From Bradyrhizobium sp. CSA112 (lineage in GTDB: Bacteria > Pseudomonadota > Alphaproteobacteria > Rhizobiales > Xanthobacteraceae), in the NCBI RefSeq assembly GCF_029051645.1, contig NZ_JAACFS010000002.1:372001-436000 (forward strand): 64,000 nucleotides of DNA, read 5' to 3'. Made by a program: the position numbers and the translations under genes. Positions 50,265 to 58,710 of this stretch are shown here, piece after piece (positions within the stretch are counted from its first letter, which is position 1; each line of letters begins with the position of its first letter). The notes under the pieces are model-generated. The model saw nothing but the letters and a program-made list of their open reading frames with translations, was not told the DNA's origin and ran no database searches.

Positions 50265-50977
50265 GACGTTTAGGTACCTTTCTCAAACAGACCATTCGGG
50301 CTGTCGCCTGCGTGGTGATGCTGGCGTCGCCGCTGCCTGCAGCCGCCGAGACGGTCGAGGTTGCGCCGGGCGTGCAAGTGACGAAGCGGACCTATATTGC
50401 GCCGGCCAACGAGCAGCCGTTCTTCGGATTTGCGGCCAAGAGTGCGGAGCAGAAGGCCGGGGATGAGAAGTTTGTAAGCGCCATCATCGGGGCCACCGGG
50501 TCGCGCGAAAAGGCGTTCGAGGAAACGACCAAACGTGCGTGGATGGCGATACAGGGCGGCAAGGTGCGGGAAGCCGCGCTTCGATTCAATCAGGCGTTTC
50601 TCGTTTCACCTGAACAGAGCAGCGTCTATCATGGTTTTGCGGTGATCGCTCAAGCTCGCTTCAATGATCTGGATGCCGCCGACGAACTGTTCAGGATCGC
50701 GCTCAAGCAGCCTAATCCGGTGAAGGCGCTCAAGGCCGACTATGGCCGCCTGCTCTTGATCGCCAAGCGGCCGCGCGATGCCCAGGCGGTGCTGGACCTG
50801 GCGGTCAAGGAGGCCCCCGACTTCGGCGATGCCTGGACCAATCTTGCCTGGGCCAGGTTCCAGAACGGAGATGCGGCGGCGGCCTGCGCCGCAGCGGAGG
50901 AGGCCGCCAAAAAGCGTCCCTCCAACAATTCCAGCAGTGATTTGACCGCGGTGAGAAGCGTCGCACAGTGCAAGTAG
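50261..50977 (+). CDS. Exported TPR-repeat protein
   Basis: A 238-residue protein with a signal peptide (cleavage near PAAAE, residue 30) and about three tetratricopeptide-like helical repeats between 85 and 215 (AALRFNQAFLVSPEQSSVYHG, DAADELFRIALKQPN, AQAVLDLAVKEAPDFGDAW). TPR proteins mediate protein contacts, here in the periplasm. It overlaps rarA by 4 nt. No specific partner can be named; the protease at the head of the operon is a candidate. Confidence 0.82.
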   Translation: MRRLGTFLKQTIRAVACVVMLASPLPAAAETVEVAPGVQVTKRTYIAPANEQPFFGFAAKSAEQKAGDEKFVSAIIGATGSREKAFEETTKRAWMAIQGGKVREAALRFNQAFLVSPEQSSVYHGFAVIAQARFNDLDAADELFRIALKQPNPVKALKADYGRLLLIAKRPRDAQAVLDLAVKEAPDFGDAWTNLAWARFQNGDAAAACAAAEEAAKKRPSNNSSSDLTAVRSVAQCK

Positions 50978-51070
50978 CGCCTGGGGCGCCCCGGCACAGT
51001 GCGAGCGGGCGGCCAATTGAGGCGACCGCTCCGCGTGTTGACAGCTCCTCGCGCGCGGCCGAGCGACCGG

Positions 51071-52006
51071 CTATTTCCCTGTCTTCACGAAATCCAGGAT
51101 CTGATCGGTCAGCCGGGTGTCGGCGGTGTTGATCGAATACACCTCCGACATGTGACTGTGTTGCGGCAGCAGGATAGCGCGTGCGCATCCGGCGGCGCGT
51201 TTGCAGCTTGCATCTTTCGCGAGATCGAATTGCAGCACGAAGCCTTCCGGGTCCAGTTCGGCGGCGGCCATCATCAGCGGGATATCCGTTGTTGCCAAAC
51301 CGGACAGTGAGGATCGTTCGGCGTAGCGCGCGGGATCGGCACCGAAATAGGCGCGCCCGGTATCGGCGAGCGGTGTCGCGGTCAGGTCGTAAACTCCCGA
51401 GAGCATGATCGCGCCGGCCAGGCCGCCACCCTTCACCTTGTGGAATTCCGGATGCGAGACATAGTTCGCGACGTGAACCGCGCCGGCGGAATGTCCCATC
51501 AGGTAGATGCGCGCCGGATTGCCGCCATGCTCGCCGATCTTGTCGGTGATCCACTTGACCGCGGCGGCGATATCCTCGGTGCCCCCCGGCCAGGGTGCCA
51601 GTGGCGCGAGCCGATAGGTGACGTTGACGCCGACGAAGCCGTTCCTTGCCGCCCATAGCATGATGTTGTCGTAGAACGGGCTGGTCGGTGTGGTCCGCTT
51701 GTTGCCGCCGACGAAGGCGCCGCCGTGAACAAAGATCAGCACCGGCCGGGCCGATGTCACGTTATCCGGTGCGAAGATATCGAGCAGGTTGCGGTCGGCA
51801 GGGCCGTATTTGATGTCCCGCTCGACCTTGACGCCCTGATACGGCTCTTTTTCCTGCAGCGGCGCGTAGAGCTCCACCGTCTTGGGTGGATCGATGACGC
51901 GGCCGAGTTCCAGGAGCTTCCAGGCCAGATCCTCCGGCATCTGCGCCCACGCTGGGCTCGCGACCATTGCCGCCAGAACGGTCAAAGCCGACCTTGAGAA
52001 TTTCAT
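51071..52006 (-). CDS. Exported alpha/beta hydrolase (carboxylesterase, HSL type)
   Basis: A 311-residue esterase with a signal peptide (cleavage after AWA, about residue 21). The oxyanion-hole motif is HGGAF (94-98), the nucleophile S173 lies in GHSAG, the acid is probably near D252, and the His is in QHSHMSE (283 or 285). It acts on small carboxylic esters in the periplasm. ATG 52006 begins the signal peptide; the frame opens further upstream. It is convergent with the TPR gene and divergent from the pseudouridine synthase gene. Confidence 0.88.
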   Translation of the reverse strand: MKFSRSALTVLAAMVASPAWAQMPEDLAWKLLELGRVIDPPKTVELYAPLQEKEPYQGVKVERDIKYGPADRNLLDIFAPDNVTSARPVLIFVHGGAFVGGNKRTTPTSPFYDNIMLWAARNGFVGVNVTYRLAPLAPWPGGTEDIAAAVKWITDKIGEHGGNPARIYLMGHSAGAVHVANYVSHPEFHKVKGGGLAGAIMLSGVYDLTATPLADTGRAYFGADPARYAERSSLSGLATTDIPLMMAAAELDPEGFVLQFDLAKDASCKRAAGCARAILLPQHSHMSEVYSINTADTRLTDQILDFVKTGK

Positions 52007-52138
52007 CCGGACTGCCCCACGTTTCTTGGTCGTTTGGCCTAGCATGGCCGATCCGCCGCCTGATTTGTACTGAATTCACCGTGACGGTTCGCTGCTTTTG
52101 CGCTACCCAACCGCATAACTTTCGGAGCAGCAGCCATC

Positions 52139-53335
52139 ATGAGCCGACGCGTCAAGAGACCTCTCCGCCCGGCGGGCGATCGCCCGAAGGGCGCGCGTCC
52201 TTATCGAGGATCGTCAGCCGAGCGGCCGCCGGCACATCGCCCGGGCGGAAAGCCAGCGGCGCGGTTTGCCGCCTCGCCACCCCGTGCTTCAAAGCCTCTT
52301 GTCGCCGAGCCAGCGAAGGTCGCGCCCGAGCCGCCGCCGCTGCCCACCAAAGTCCAGACCGTCGTCGTCACCGCGGACGAGAACAACATGCGCGTCGATC
52401 GCTTCCTCGAGGCGCGTTTCCCCGGCCTGTCGTTCTCCCATATCCAGCGCATCGTCCGGAAGGGCGAGCTGCGCGTCAACGGCAAGCGCGCCGACAGCAA
52501 GGACCGGCTCGAAGAGGGTCAGAGCGTTCGCATTCCGCCGCTGCGGCTCGATGCGCCGAAGGGCGCGGGTCCGCTTTCTGAAGCCGCGACCAAGACGCTG
52601 CAGGCCCTGAAGGAGATGACGCTTTACGAAGACGCCGACGTCGTGGTGCTGAACAAGCCGGCGGGGCTGGCGGTGCAGGGCGGCTCCGGCATCACGCGAA
52701 ATGTCGACCAGATGCTGGAGGTGATGCGCGACGCCAAGGGACAGAAGCCGCGGCTGGTGCATCGGCTGGATCGGGAAACGTCGGGCTGTCTTCTGGTCGC
52801 CAAGACGCGCTTCGCTGCCACCGCACTGACCGGCTCGTTCCGCCACCGCTCGGCGCGCAAGATTTACTGGGCGCTGGTGGCGGGCGTGCCGAAGCCGAAG
52901 CAGGGCCGCATCTCGACCTATCTCGCCAAAGAGGAGAGCGAGGAGGACAGCATCATGCGGGTCGCAAAACATGGCGACGAGGGCGCGAGCCACGCGGTGA
53001 CTTATTATGCCGTGGTCGAGACCTCGGCGCAGAAACTTGCCTGGGTGTCGCTGAAGCCGGTCACCGGGCGAACCCATCAATTGCGCGCGCATATGGCGCA
53101 TATCGACCACGCGATTGTCGGCGATCCCAAGTATTTCAACAAGGAGAATTGGGACCTGCCGGGCGGCCTGCAGAACCGGCTGCATCTGCTCGCGCGACGG
53201 CTCGTGATCCCGCATCCGCGCGGCGGCGTGATCGATGTCAGCGCGCCGCTGCCGCCGCATATGCTGCAATCCTGGAATCTGCTCGGGCTTGAGCACGACC
53301 GGTTCGATCCGATCGAGAACGCGCCGGAGGAATGA
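52139..53335 (+). CDS. RluC/RluD-type 23S rRNA pseudouridine synthase
   Basis: A 398-residue RluA-family enzyme. Residues 1 to about 70 are a basic, Pro/Ala-rich extension absent from the short members. An S4 RNA-binding domain follows at about 84-130 (RVDRFLEARFPGLSFSHIQR). The catalytic domain has HRLDRETSG with D211. It isomerises uridines in 23S rRNA. The last 57 nt before the final codons are repeated at 54755-54811, with the same last 20 codons apart from synonymous changes. Confidence 0.93.
   Translation: MSRRVKRPLRPAGDRPKGARPYRGSSAERPPAHRPGGKPAARFAASPPRASKPLVAEPAKVAPEPPPLPTKVQTVVVTADENNMRVDRFLEARFPGLSFSHIQRIVRKGELRVNGKRADSKDRLEEGQSVRIPPLRLDAPKGAGPLSEAATKTLQALKEMTLYEDADVVVLNKPAGLAVQGGSGITRNVDQMLEVMRDAKGQKPRLVHRLDRETSGCLLVAKTRFAATALTGSFRHRSARKIYWALVAGVPKPKQGRISTYLAKEESEEDSIMRVAKHGDEGASHAVTYYAVVETSAQKLAWVSLKPVTGRTHQLRAHMAHIDHAIVGDPKYFNKENWDLPGGLQNRLHLLARRLVIPHPRGGVIDVSAPLPPHMLQSWNLLGLEHDRFDPIENAPEE
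53272..53328 (+). repeat. 3' end of the pseudouridine synthase gene, copy A
   Basis: These 57 nt are identical to 54755-54811. They encode the C-terminal peptide beginning WNLLGLEHDRFDPIEN of the synthase. Beyond this point the two copies stay similar but not identical for about 55 nt. Confidence 0.95.
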
Positions 53336-53435
53336 CGCGGACGCTTAGTGCCGCAGGTTGGCGCAACAACTATCAAGCTGGAAGTGCGCCAGTTCGGTAT
53401 GCCCCTGCCTGATCGCAATTTCAGAGGTGCTGCAT

Positions 53436-54662
53436 ATGAACGGAAATATTGTCCGCGTCGCGCTTTGCTTTTTCCTTTTGACCGCGGTTTCAGGCGCACG
53501 CGCGCCAGCCAGCGCCCAGACGCTCGCCCTTGTGGGCGGCAGCGTATACGCTTCGCCTGACGCCGCACCGCTTCCCGATGCCGTGGTTCTCAGCGCCAAT
53601 GGCGTCATCACCTCGGTCGGAAGCCGCAGCGAGGTGCAAATCCCCAGCGATGCGCGCCTCATTGATTGCGCCGGCAAGACCGTGGTCGCCGGCTTCTGGA
53701 ACAGCCACGTCCATTTCTCGCAGGCCGTGTGGAAGAACGCAGGCTCCGCGCCCGCCGCGCCGCTGGCCGAGCACATGCAGGCGATGCTGACGCGGTGGGG
53801 TTTCACCACCGTATGGGACCTCGGGTCCGACGGACGCGATACCTTGCCGTTGCGCCGTCGCGTCGATTCCGGCGAAGTACCGGGCCCGGCCATCCATATG
53901 GCTGGCAGCATTTTTCCCAAGGACGGTCATCCAGCCTATCTGCCCGCCGAGATCAAGCTGCCCGAAGCCTCCACGCCGGAAGAAGCCACGCAATTGGCGC
54001 GCACCTATATGGGCTTCGGTTTGGACGGCGTGAAACTGTTCACCGGCTCCTTCAAGGGCACCGATAAGCCGGTCGTAAACATGGACCCGGCCATCGCCAA
54101 GGCGGCTGTCGATGTGGGGCATGCCGCGGGCAAGCCGGTGTTCGCCCATCCGCAAAACATGGCGGGCGTGGACGCCGTGATCACGGCCGGTGTCGACATC
54201 ATGGCTCACACGGTGCCTGGCGAACCGGCCTATTCGCCCGAGCAGCTCGCGCGATTCAAGCAGCAGGGCATTGCCCTGGTTCCGACGCTGTCGCTGTTTG
54301 CGAAGCTTCCTGTTGCGCCCGATATCGCTACGCGCCTCGTTGCGACGACCGTCAATCAGGTCAAGGCGTTCTCCGACAATGGCGGTCCAGTGCTGTTCGG
54401 TACCGATGTCGGCTTCACCGCCTATTACGACACCACGCTCGAATACGAGCTGATGCATCGCGTGCTATCGGCGCGCCAGATCCTGGCGTCGCTGACGACC
54501 AGTCCTGCGCAGTATTTCAAGGCGGCGAAGAAGGGCCGGGTTGAAAAGGACTTTGACGCCGACGTCGTGGTGCTCGACGGCGACCCCACAGCCGACGTCA
54601 CGAACCTCGCCAAGGTCGTCTACACGATCCGGGCGGGGAAGGTAATCTATCAAAAGCCCTGA
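53436..54662 (+). CDS. Exported amidohydrolase-superfamily enzyme
   Basis: A 408-residue metal-dependent hydrolase with a signal peptide (cleavage near ASA, residue 27). Its metal motif HVH is at H91/H93, a lysine K199 lies in DGVKLF that may be carboxylated, and further ligands are H237 (AHPQN), H257 (MAHTV) and D323 (FGTDVGF). The C-terminal small domain has FDADVVVLDGDP. It likely cleaves an amide or peptide in the periplasm. ATG 53436 follows AGAGGTG. It is the only gene between the two copies of the synthase 3' end. Confidence 0.9.
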   Translation: MNGNIVRVALCFFLLTAVSGARAPASAQTLALVGGSVYASPDAAPLPDAVVLSANGVITSVGSRSEVQIPSDARLIDCAGKTVVAGFWNSHVHFSQAVWKNAGSAPAAPLAEHMQAMLTRWGFTTVWDLGSDGRDTLPLRRRVDSGEVPGPAIHMAGSIFPKDGHPAYLPAEIKLPEASTPEEATQLARTYMGFGLDGVKLFTGSFKGTDKPVVNMDPAIAKAAVDVGHAAGKPVFAHPQNMAGVDAVITAGVDIMAHTVPGEPAYSPEQLARFKQQGIALVPTLSLFAKLPVAPDIATRLVATTVNQVKAFSDNGGPVLFGTDVGFTAYYDTTLEYELMHRVLSARQILASLTTSPAQYFKAAKKGRVEKDFDADVVVLDGDPTADVTNLAKVVYTIRAGKVIYQKP

Positions 54663-54668
54663 GCTGGA

Positions 54669-54755
54669 GTACGTGGGATGGGTGGAGCGAAGCGATACCC
54701 ATCATCGCAATCATGACCGCGATGGGTTTCGCTTCGCTCTACCCATCCTACATTC
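54669..54755 (+). repeat. 87-bp palindromic element, copy 1
   Basis: This 87-nt element is 85/87 identical to the one at 55725-55811 and in the same orientation. Each has arms of about 30 nt that pair with one mismatch (GGATGGGT...ACCCATC and its complement) around a 17-nt centre. It directly abuts the duplicated synthase tail. I recall similar sequences as widespread in Bradyrhizobium intergenic DNA. Confidence 0.92.
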
Positions 54756-54811
54756 TGGAATCTGCTCGGGCTTGAGCACGACCGGTTCGATCCGATCGAG
54801 AACGCGCCGGA
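54755..54811 (+). repeat. Duplicated pseudouridine synthase 3' end, copy B
   Basis: Identical to 53272-53328 for 57 nt. In the same frame the sequence continues GAA GAG TAG where copy A has GAG GAA TGA, so the C-terminal amino acids are kept with synonymous changes. Up to about 54870 similarity continues at a lower level. There is no start, so it is a gene fragment. Confidence 0.93.
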
Positions 54812-55002
54812 AGAGTAGCGGGCACGCAGTGCCGGTCGCGCAATGACTTTCAAACCGGAAGCGCAGAGCGGAATAGCTTTAGGCTGGTTCGATTGGGGAC
54901 CCCCGAATCGAGGTGGGTTTGATTCAACATGCTGGCTGCGGCGCTTCAGTTGCGCCGCAAAGTCATTTTAATGTTCTTCCCTGGAAAAAATTCCGCTAAG
55001 AG
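54812..55002. other. Gene-free interval before the isochorismatase-like gene
   Basis: After the weaker copy-B similarity (to about 54870) there is nothing recognisable. The last part is richer in AT and should hold the promoter of the downstream gene. Confidence 0.4.
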
Positions 55003-55653
55003 ATGGCTATGAAAAACGCTCACGGTCTCGATATTCCACAAACGCTTGAAGAAATCTGCACCCCCGCGCGACTAGCGCTGGTCGTCTATGACATGCAGAT
55101 CGGGATTCTAAGCCAGCTCAAGAACGCCGACGAGATCGTTGCGCGGGTATCGAACGTCCTTGCGGCGGCGAGAGATGCCGGCGCCCGCATCTTCTTCATG
55201 CGGCATCTGTCGTTGCCCAAGGAATTGATGGGCGTCTTTCAATATCGCATGGCGATGGCCTGGCAACGGGTCGACGATCCGGCCAAGGTCAGCCCATGGT
55301 TTTTGCGCGACTCGCCGGGATTTGCGATCACGCCCGAACTAGCTCCGCGTCCGAGCGAGGCGATCTTCGACAAAATCACGATGTCCGCATTTGAAGGCAC
55401 GCCGCTGTCCATTGCATTGCGCGACTGCGGCATCTCGACGGTCGCACTCGTCGGCGTTGCCATGGAAATCGGTATCGAGCCAACCGCGCGCCACGCCGCC
55501 GACCTCGGAATGATCCCTGTCGTCATTACCGACGCGTGCGGTGCCGGACACGCCGATGCAGCACAGCGTTCGATCGACTCGCTGAAATTCGCAGGAGACG
55601 CGATGTTGACCGATACGAGCGCGTTCTGCCAGGCGATCCTTTCACGTCGCTAG
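55003..55653 (+). CDS. Isochorismatase-fold hydrolase without the catalytic Cys
   Basis: A 216-residue isochorismatase-family protein with D30 (VVYDMQ) and K124 (FDKITMSAF). At the position of the nucleophilic Cys in cysteine hydrolases of this fold it has G157 (GVAMEIGIEPT). EntB-type isochorismatases also have Gly there and use Asp/Lys to cleave a vinyl ether. It is therefore either a true isochorismatase-type enzyme or an inactive amidase-like protein. The start at 55003 has only a weak ribosome site; ATG 55009 is possible. It lies between the two 87-bp palindromes. Confidence 0.85.
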   Translation: MAMKNAHGLDIPQTLEEICTPARLALVVYDMQIGILSQLKNADEIVARVSNVLAAARDAGARIFFMRHLSLPKELMGVFQYRMAMAWQRVDDPAKVSPWFLRDSPGFAITPELAPRPSEAIFDKITMSAFEGTPLSIALRDCGISTVALVGVAMEIGIEPTARHAADLGMIPVVITDACGAGHADAAQRSIDSLKFAGDAMLTDTSAFCQAILSRR

Positions 55654-55724
55654 TCTAGGCGTTGCGCACCGGCGATTCTGATGAGCGGAACCCGGCATAA
55701 GCAGGCCGGGACGACCAGCCGCCA

Positions 55725-55811
55725 GTACGTAGGATGGGTAGAGCGAAGCGATACCCATCATCGCAATCATGACCGCGATGGGTTTCGCTTCGCTCTACCC
55801 ATCCTACATTC
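55725..55811 (+). repeat. 87-bp palindromic element, copy 2
   Basis: Same orientation as copy 1 with two differences (G to A at element positions 7 and 16, both in the left arm). Together with copy 1 it brackets the synthase fragment and the isochorismatase-like gene. Confidence 0.92.
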
Positions 55812-55979
55812 ATGCCTCTCTCCCTGTTATTCTGGGGTCGAGCGGAACCCGGCATGAACCGGCGAAACGCCAGCATAACCAGAGTGGCAAGTCGTGGCCG
55901 CAACTTCCTCATCGGCTTTATTTGCACCCGCCGGCATCGTATTGTCGGGCCTCGATTATCACCGACCACCGGAAGCCGC

Positions 55980-56753
55980 ATGCGTGAACTATTTGATGAA
56001 GTCGCCGGACATTCTCCGCTCGATCCGGAAGAGGCGGTGCGACGCGCCACGCGCGTTCCCCAACGTAAGCGCTTCTACAAGGAGGCCGGCATCGCGCCAG
56101 CCGATGGCGGGTTTGCCGTTACGCTTGACGGCAAGCCGATCCGCACGCCTTCCGGCCGCCAGGTCGTTGCGCCCACCAGCAGGCTCGCCGAGCAGATTGC
56201 TGCCGAATGGAATGCGCAAGGCGAGACCATCGATCCCCTGACCATGCCGCTGACGCGCTTTGCCAACAGCGTCGCTGAGGTCACCGATCGCGTCGATGCC
56301 GTGGCCGAGGACGTGGCGAAATATCTCGGTTCCGACCTGCTGTTCTATCGTGCGGGCAATCCCGAGGCGCTGGTCGCCCGGGAAGCTGCGCATTGGGACC
56401 CCGTGCTGTCCTGGGCTGCGAACGATCTTGGCGCCCATTTCATTCTGTCCGAAGGGATCGTGCATGCCGCCCAGCCGGAGCAGGCGATCAAGGCGGCCCG
56501 CGACGTATTCCCTGATGACCCCTGGTCCGTGGCCGCCCTGCATGTGGTGACGACGCTCACGGGTTCGGCGCTGCTGGCCCTGGCGCTGCTGCACGGCGTC
56601 CGCGATCCCGATCAGGTCTGGACCGCCGCCCATGTCGATGAGGACTGGAACGCCGAAAAATGGGGCGTGGACGAGGAGGTGGCGGCCCGCCGGGCCGCCC
56701 GGCTGGTCGATTTTAAGGCCGCCGTGAGCATTTTGGCCGCCCTGAAGGCCTGA
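55980..56753 (+). CDS. ATP12 family chaperone (F1-ATPase assembly)
   Basis: A 257-residue member of the ATP12 family, which in mitochondria assembles the F1 alpha subunit and is shared with alphaproteobacteria. It contains RKRFYKEAGIAPADGGFAVT, LDGKPIRTPSGR and LAEQIAAEWNAQGETIDP, and later WGVDEEVAARRAARL. ATG 55980 is chosen because the upstream frame (from 55812) runs into the repeat region and has no conserved sequence. It lies downstream of the rluC patch. Confidence 0.92.
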   Translation: MRELFDEVAGHSPLDPEEAVRRATRVPQRKRFYKEAGIAPADGGFAVTLDGKPIRTPSGRQVVAPTSRLAEQIAAEWNAQGETIDPLTMPLTRFANSVAEVTDRVDAVAEDVAKYLGSDLLFYRAGNPEALVAREAAHWDPVLSWAANDLGAHFILSEGIVHAAQPEQAIKAARDVFPDDPWSVAALHVVTTLTGSALLALALLHGVRDPDQVWTAAHVDEDWNAEKWGVDEEVAARRAARLVDFKAAVSILAALKA

Positions 56754-56823
56754 GCGCCTGCCGTCGGTTAAGCAGAGGTTTACGACGCCGGGTTAGCCTC
56801 TAGCCTGGCCGAGACCCTAGGAT

Positions 56824-58416
56824 ATGGCGATTTCAATCAATCCCGTTGTGCCGGTGCTTGCCGCCCAAGAGGTTGGCGGCGTAGCGCCCGAACTCGTGCT
56901 GCAGCCGGGCAGCGTGGTCAACGCACAGGTCCTGAAGGTGCTCTCCGCCGATCTGGTGCGGATTGCAATCGCCAGCCTGTCGATCGACGTGGCCACCGAA
57001 ATTCCGCTACAGCAAGGCCAGAACCTGCAGCTTGCGGTGTCACAGACCAAAGACGGCATTCGCCTCGCCGTGGTCGGGCAGGGCGGCGATGCTTCAGGCG
57101 CCGCGGCCGACGCCGTGACGCTTTCGCCCGATGCGCTGGCCGATGCCGTGGCCAACCGTCCGACCATCGTGGCACCGAAGAACGTGCTGACGCCGCTGGA
57201 GCGCGCAGCCGTCTCCGCGGCGGCGCAGGCCGCGGCGACCGAACAGGACAGCCTGGCGCCCTTGTTTGCCAATCTCGGCGCCGCGGTTTCGTCAGGTAAT
57301 TTGCCGCCGAAACTGCAACAGGCCATCGCGCAGGTGCTGGCGCAGCAAACCAGCCTTGATCAGAACCTCGACGGTAGCGACATCAAAACGGCGTTCCAGA
57401 AGTCGGGCATTCTCCTCGAAGCATCGCTGGCGACAGGTTCGCTCCCAACGGCCGGCGCTCCCGATCTCAAGGCCGCGCTGATCGTGCTTCGCCAGACGCT
57501 GCAGTCGGCGCTTGGCAGCAACGCAACAGCCGCGACACCGGCCGGGGCACAGCAAGCCGCGTCGCCGCAGGCCGCCGCCGCGAGCCTCGCGCCGTCCTTG
57601 TCGCCTGCCTTCGATGCGCAGGAAATCCTGCTGCCGCAGGCGCGATTGCCCGCCGCCGCGAATTTTGCGCTGGCAGGCCAGGCCGCCCGCAATCCGCTGG
57701 CGGCGGCGCTCGACGCGGGACCTTCGGCCGGTGCGACCTTGAACCTGCTGCAGGAAGCGCTGCAGGAGCTTGGCAACCCGGTGCGGGCCGCCGCCACGCC
57801 GAAAGACGTTCGCGGCGCGGACATGACCTTTCACACCAACACGCCGCCTCCGCCCATCCGCGGCGCGCTGCCGGCCGCGCAACCGATCGCCGCGCCTACG
57901 ATTGCCCCGCATGCGCCGCTCGAAGCCACCGCGCATCATCTGCTTGATGACACCGATGCCGCCATCGCACGGCAAACCCTGCTTCAGGTGGCCTCCTTGC
58001 CGGATCGCGTCGATACGTCAGCGCCGAAAGCCGACGCGACGGCGCCACGCTGGAATTTCGAGATTCCCTTTGTGACGCCGCAGGGCACGGCGATGGCGCA
58101 GTTCGAGATTTCCCGCGATGGCGGCGAGCAGGAAGTCGAAGCGGCCAAGCGGGTGTGGCGCGCACGATTTTCGCTCGACGTCGAGCCGGCCGGTCCGGTT
58201 CATGCGCTGATATCGCTTAACCGCGACAAGACCTCGGTGCGGATCTCGGCAGAGCGGCCTGCGACGGCAGAACAACTGCGCGCCGGCGCGTCCGACCTGA
58301 GCCAGGCGCTCAGCCGGGCCGAATTGCAGCCCGGCGATATCGTGATCCGCGACGGCGCGCCGCCGCAGGCCGCGCCCGCCGCCCGTGCCGGCCATTTCCT
58401 GGACCGCGCGCTATGA
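56824..58416 (+). CDS. FliK-like hook-length control family protein
   Basis: A 530-residue protein, Ala/Pro/Gln-rich and largely unstructured between about 100 and 400. The compact C-terminal part (about 410-510: [20 protein letters not shown], then [20 protein letters not shown]) resembles the FliK substrate-specificity domain. FliK measures hook length and switches the flagellar export gate through FlhB. There is no signal peptide and no flagellar cluster nearby. It overlaps the next gene, an FlhB C-domain protein, by 4 nt. Confidence 0.8.
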   Translation: MAISINPVVPVLAAQEVGGVAPELVLQPGSVVNAQVLKVLSADLVRIAIASLSIDVATEIPLQQGQNLQLAVSQTKDGIRLAVVGQGGDASGAAADAVTLSPDALADAVANRPTIVAPKNVLTPLERAAVSAAAQAAATEQDSLAPLFANLGAAVSSGNLPPKLQQAIAQVLAQQTSLDQNLDGSDIKTAFQKSGILLEASLATGSLPTAGAPDLKAALIVLRQTLQSALGSNATAATPAGAQQAASPQAAAASLAPSLSPAFDAQEILLPQARLPAAANFALAGQAARNPLAAALDAGPSAGATLNLLQEALQELGNPVRAAATPKDVRGADMTFHTNTPPPPIRGALPAAQPIAAPTIAPHAPLEATAHHLLDDTDAAIARQTLLQVASLPDRVDTSAPKADATAPRWNFEIPFVTPQGTAMAQFEISRDGGEQEVEAAKRVWRARFSLDVEPAGPVHALISLNRDKTSVRISAERPATAEQLRAGASDLSQALSRAELQPGDIVIRDGAPPQAAPAARAGHFLDRAL

Positions 58417-58679
58417 GCGTCGAGACCAGGAACAAGCTTGCGGTCGCGCTGCACTATGACAAGACCGGCGCCCCGCGGGTGGTGGCGAAGGGCAAGGGCG
58501 TCATCGGCGCGAGGATCATCGAACTCGCTCGGGAACACGACATCCCGATCGAGGAGAACGAAGTGCTGGCGGGCGCGTTGTCTCATGTGGAGCTTGGCGA
58601 CGAAATTCCGCCGGAGCTTTACAAGGCGGTTGCCGAAGTGCTGATCTTCGTGCTGCGGCTGTCGGGCCGGATCCGCTAG
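58413..58679 (+). CDS. Orphan FlhB C-terminal domain protein (FhlB type)
   Basis: An 88-residue protein matching only the cytoplasmic FlhB/EscU C-terminal domain. [19 protein letters not shown] corresponds to the residues just after the autocleaved NPTH site, followed by [13 protein letters not shown] and [16 protein letters not shown]. It has no transmembrane part and no NPTH, so it resembles the already cleaved fragment. With the FliK-like partner (ATGA overlap) it may form a free specificity-switch module. Confidence 0.9.
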   Translation: MSVETRNKLAVALHYDKTGAPRVVAKGKGVIGARIIELAREHDIPIEENEVLAGALSHVELGDEIPPELYKAVAEVLIFVLRLSGRIR

Positions 58680-58710
58680 CAACTCTTCCCATTGTCATTG
58701 TTTTACCACG

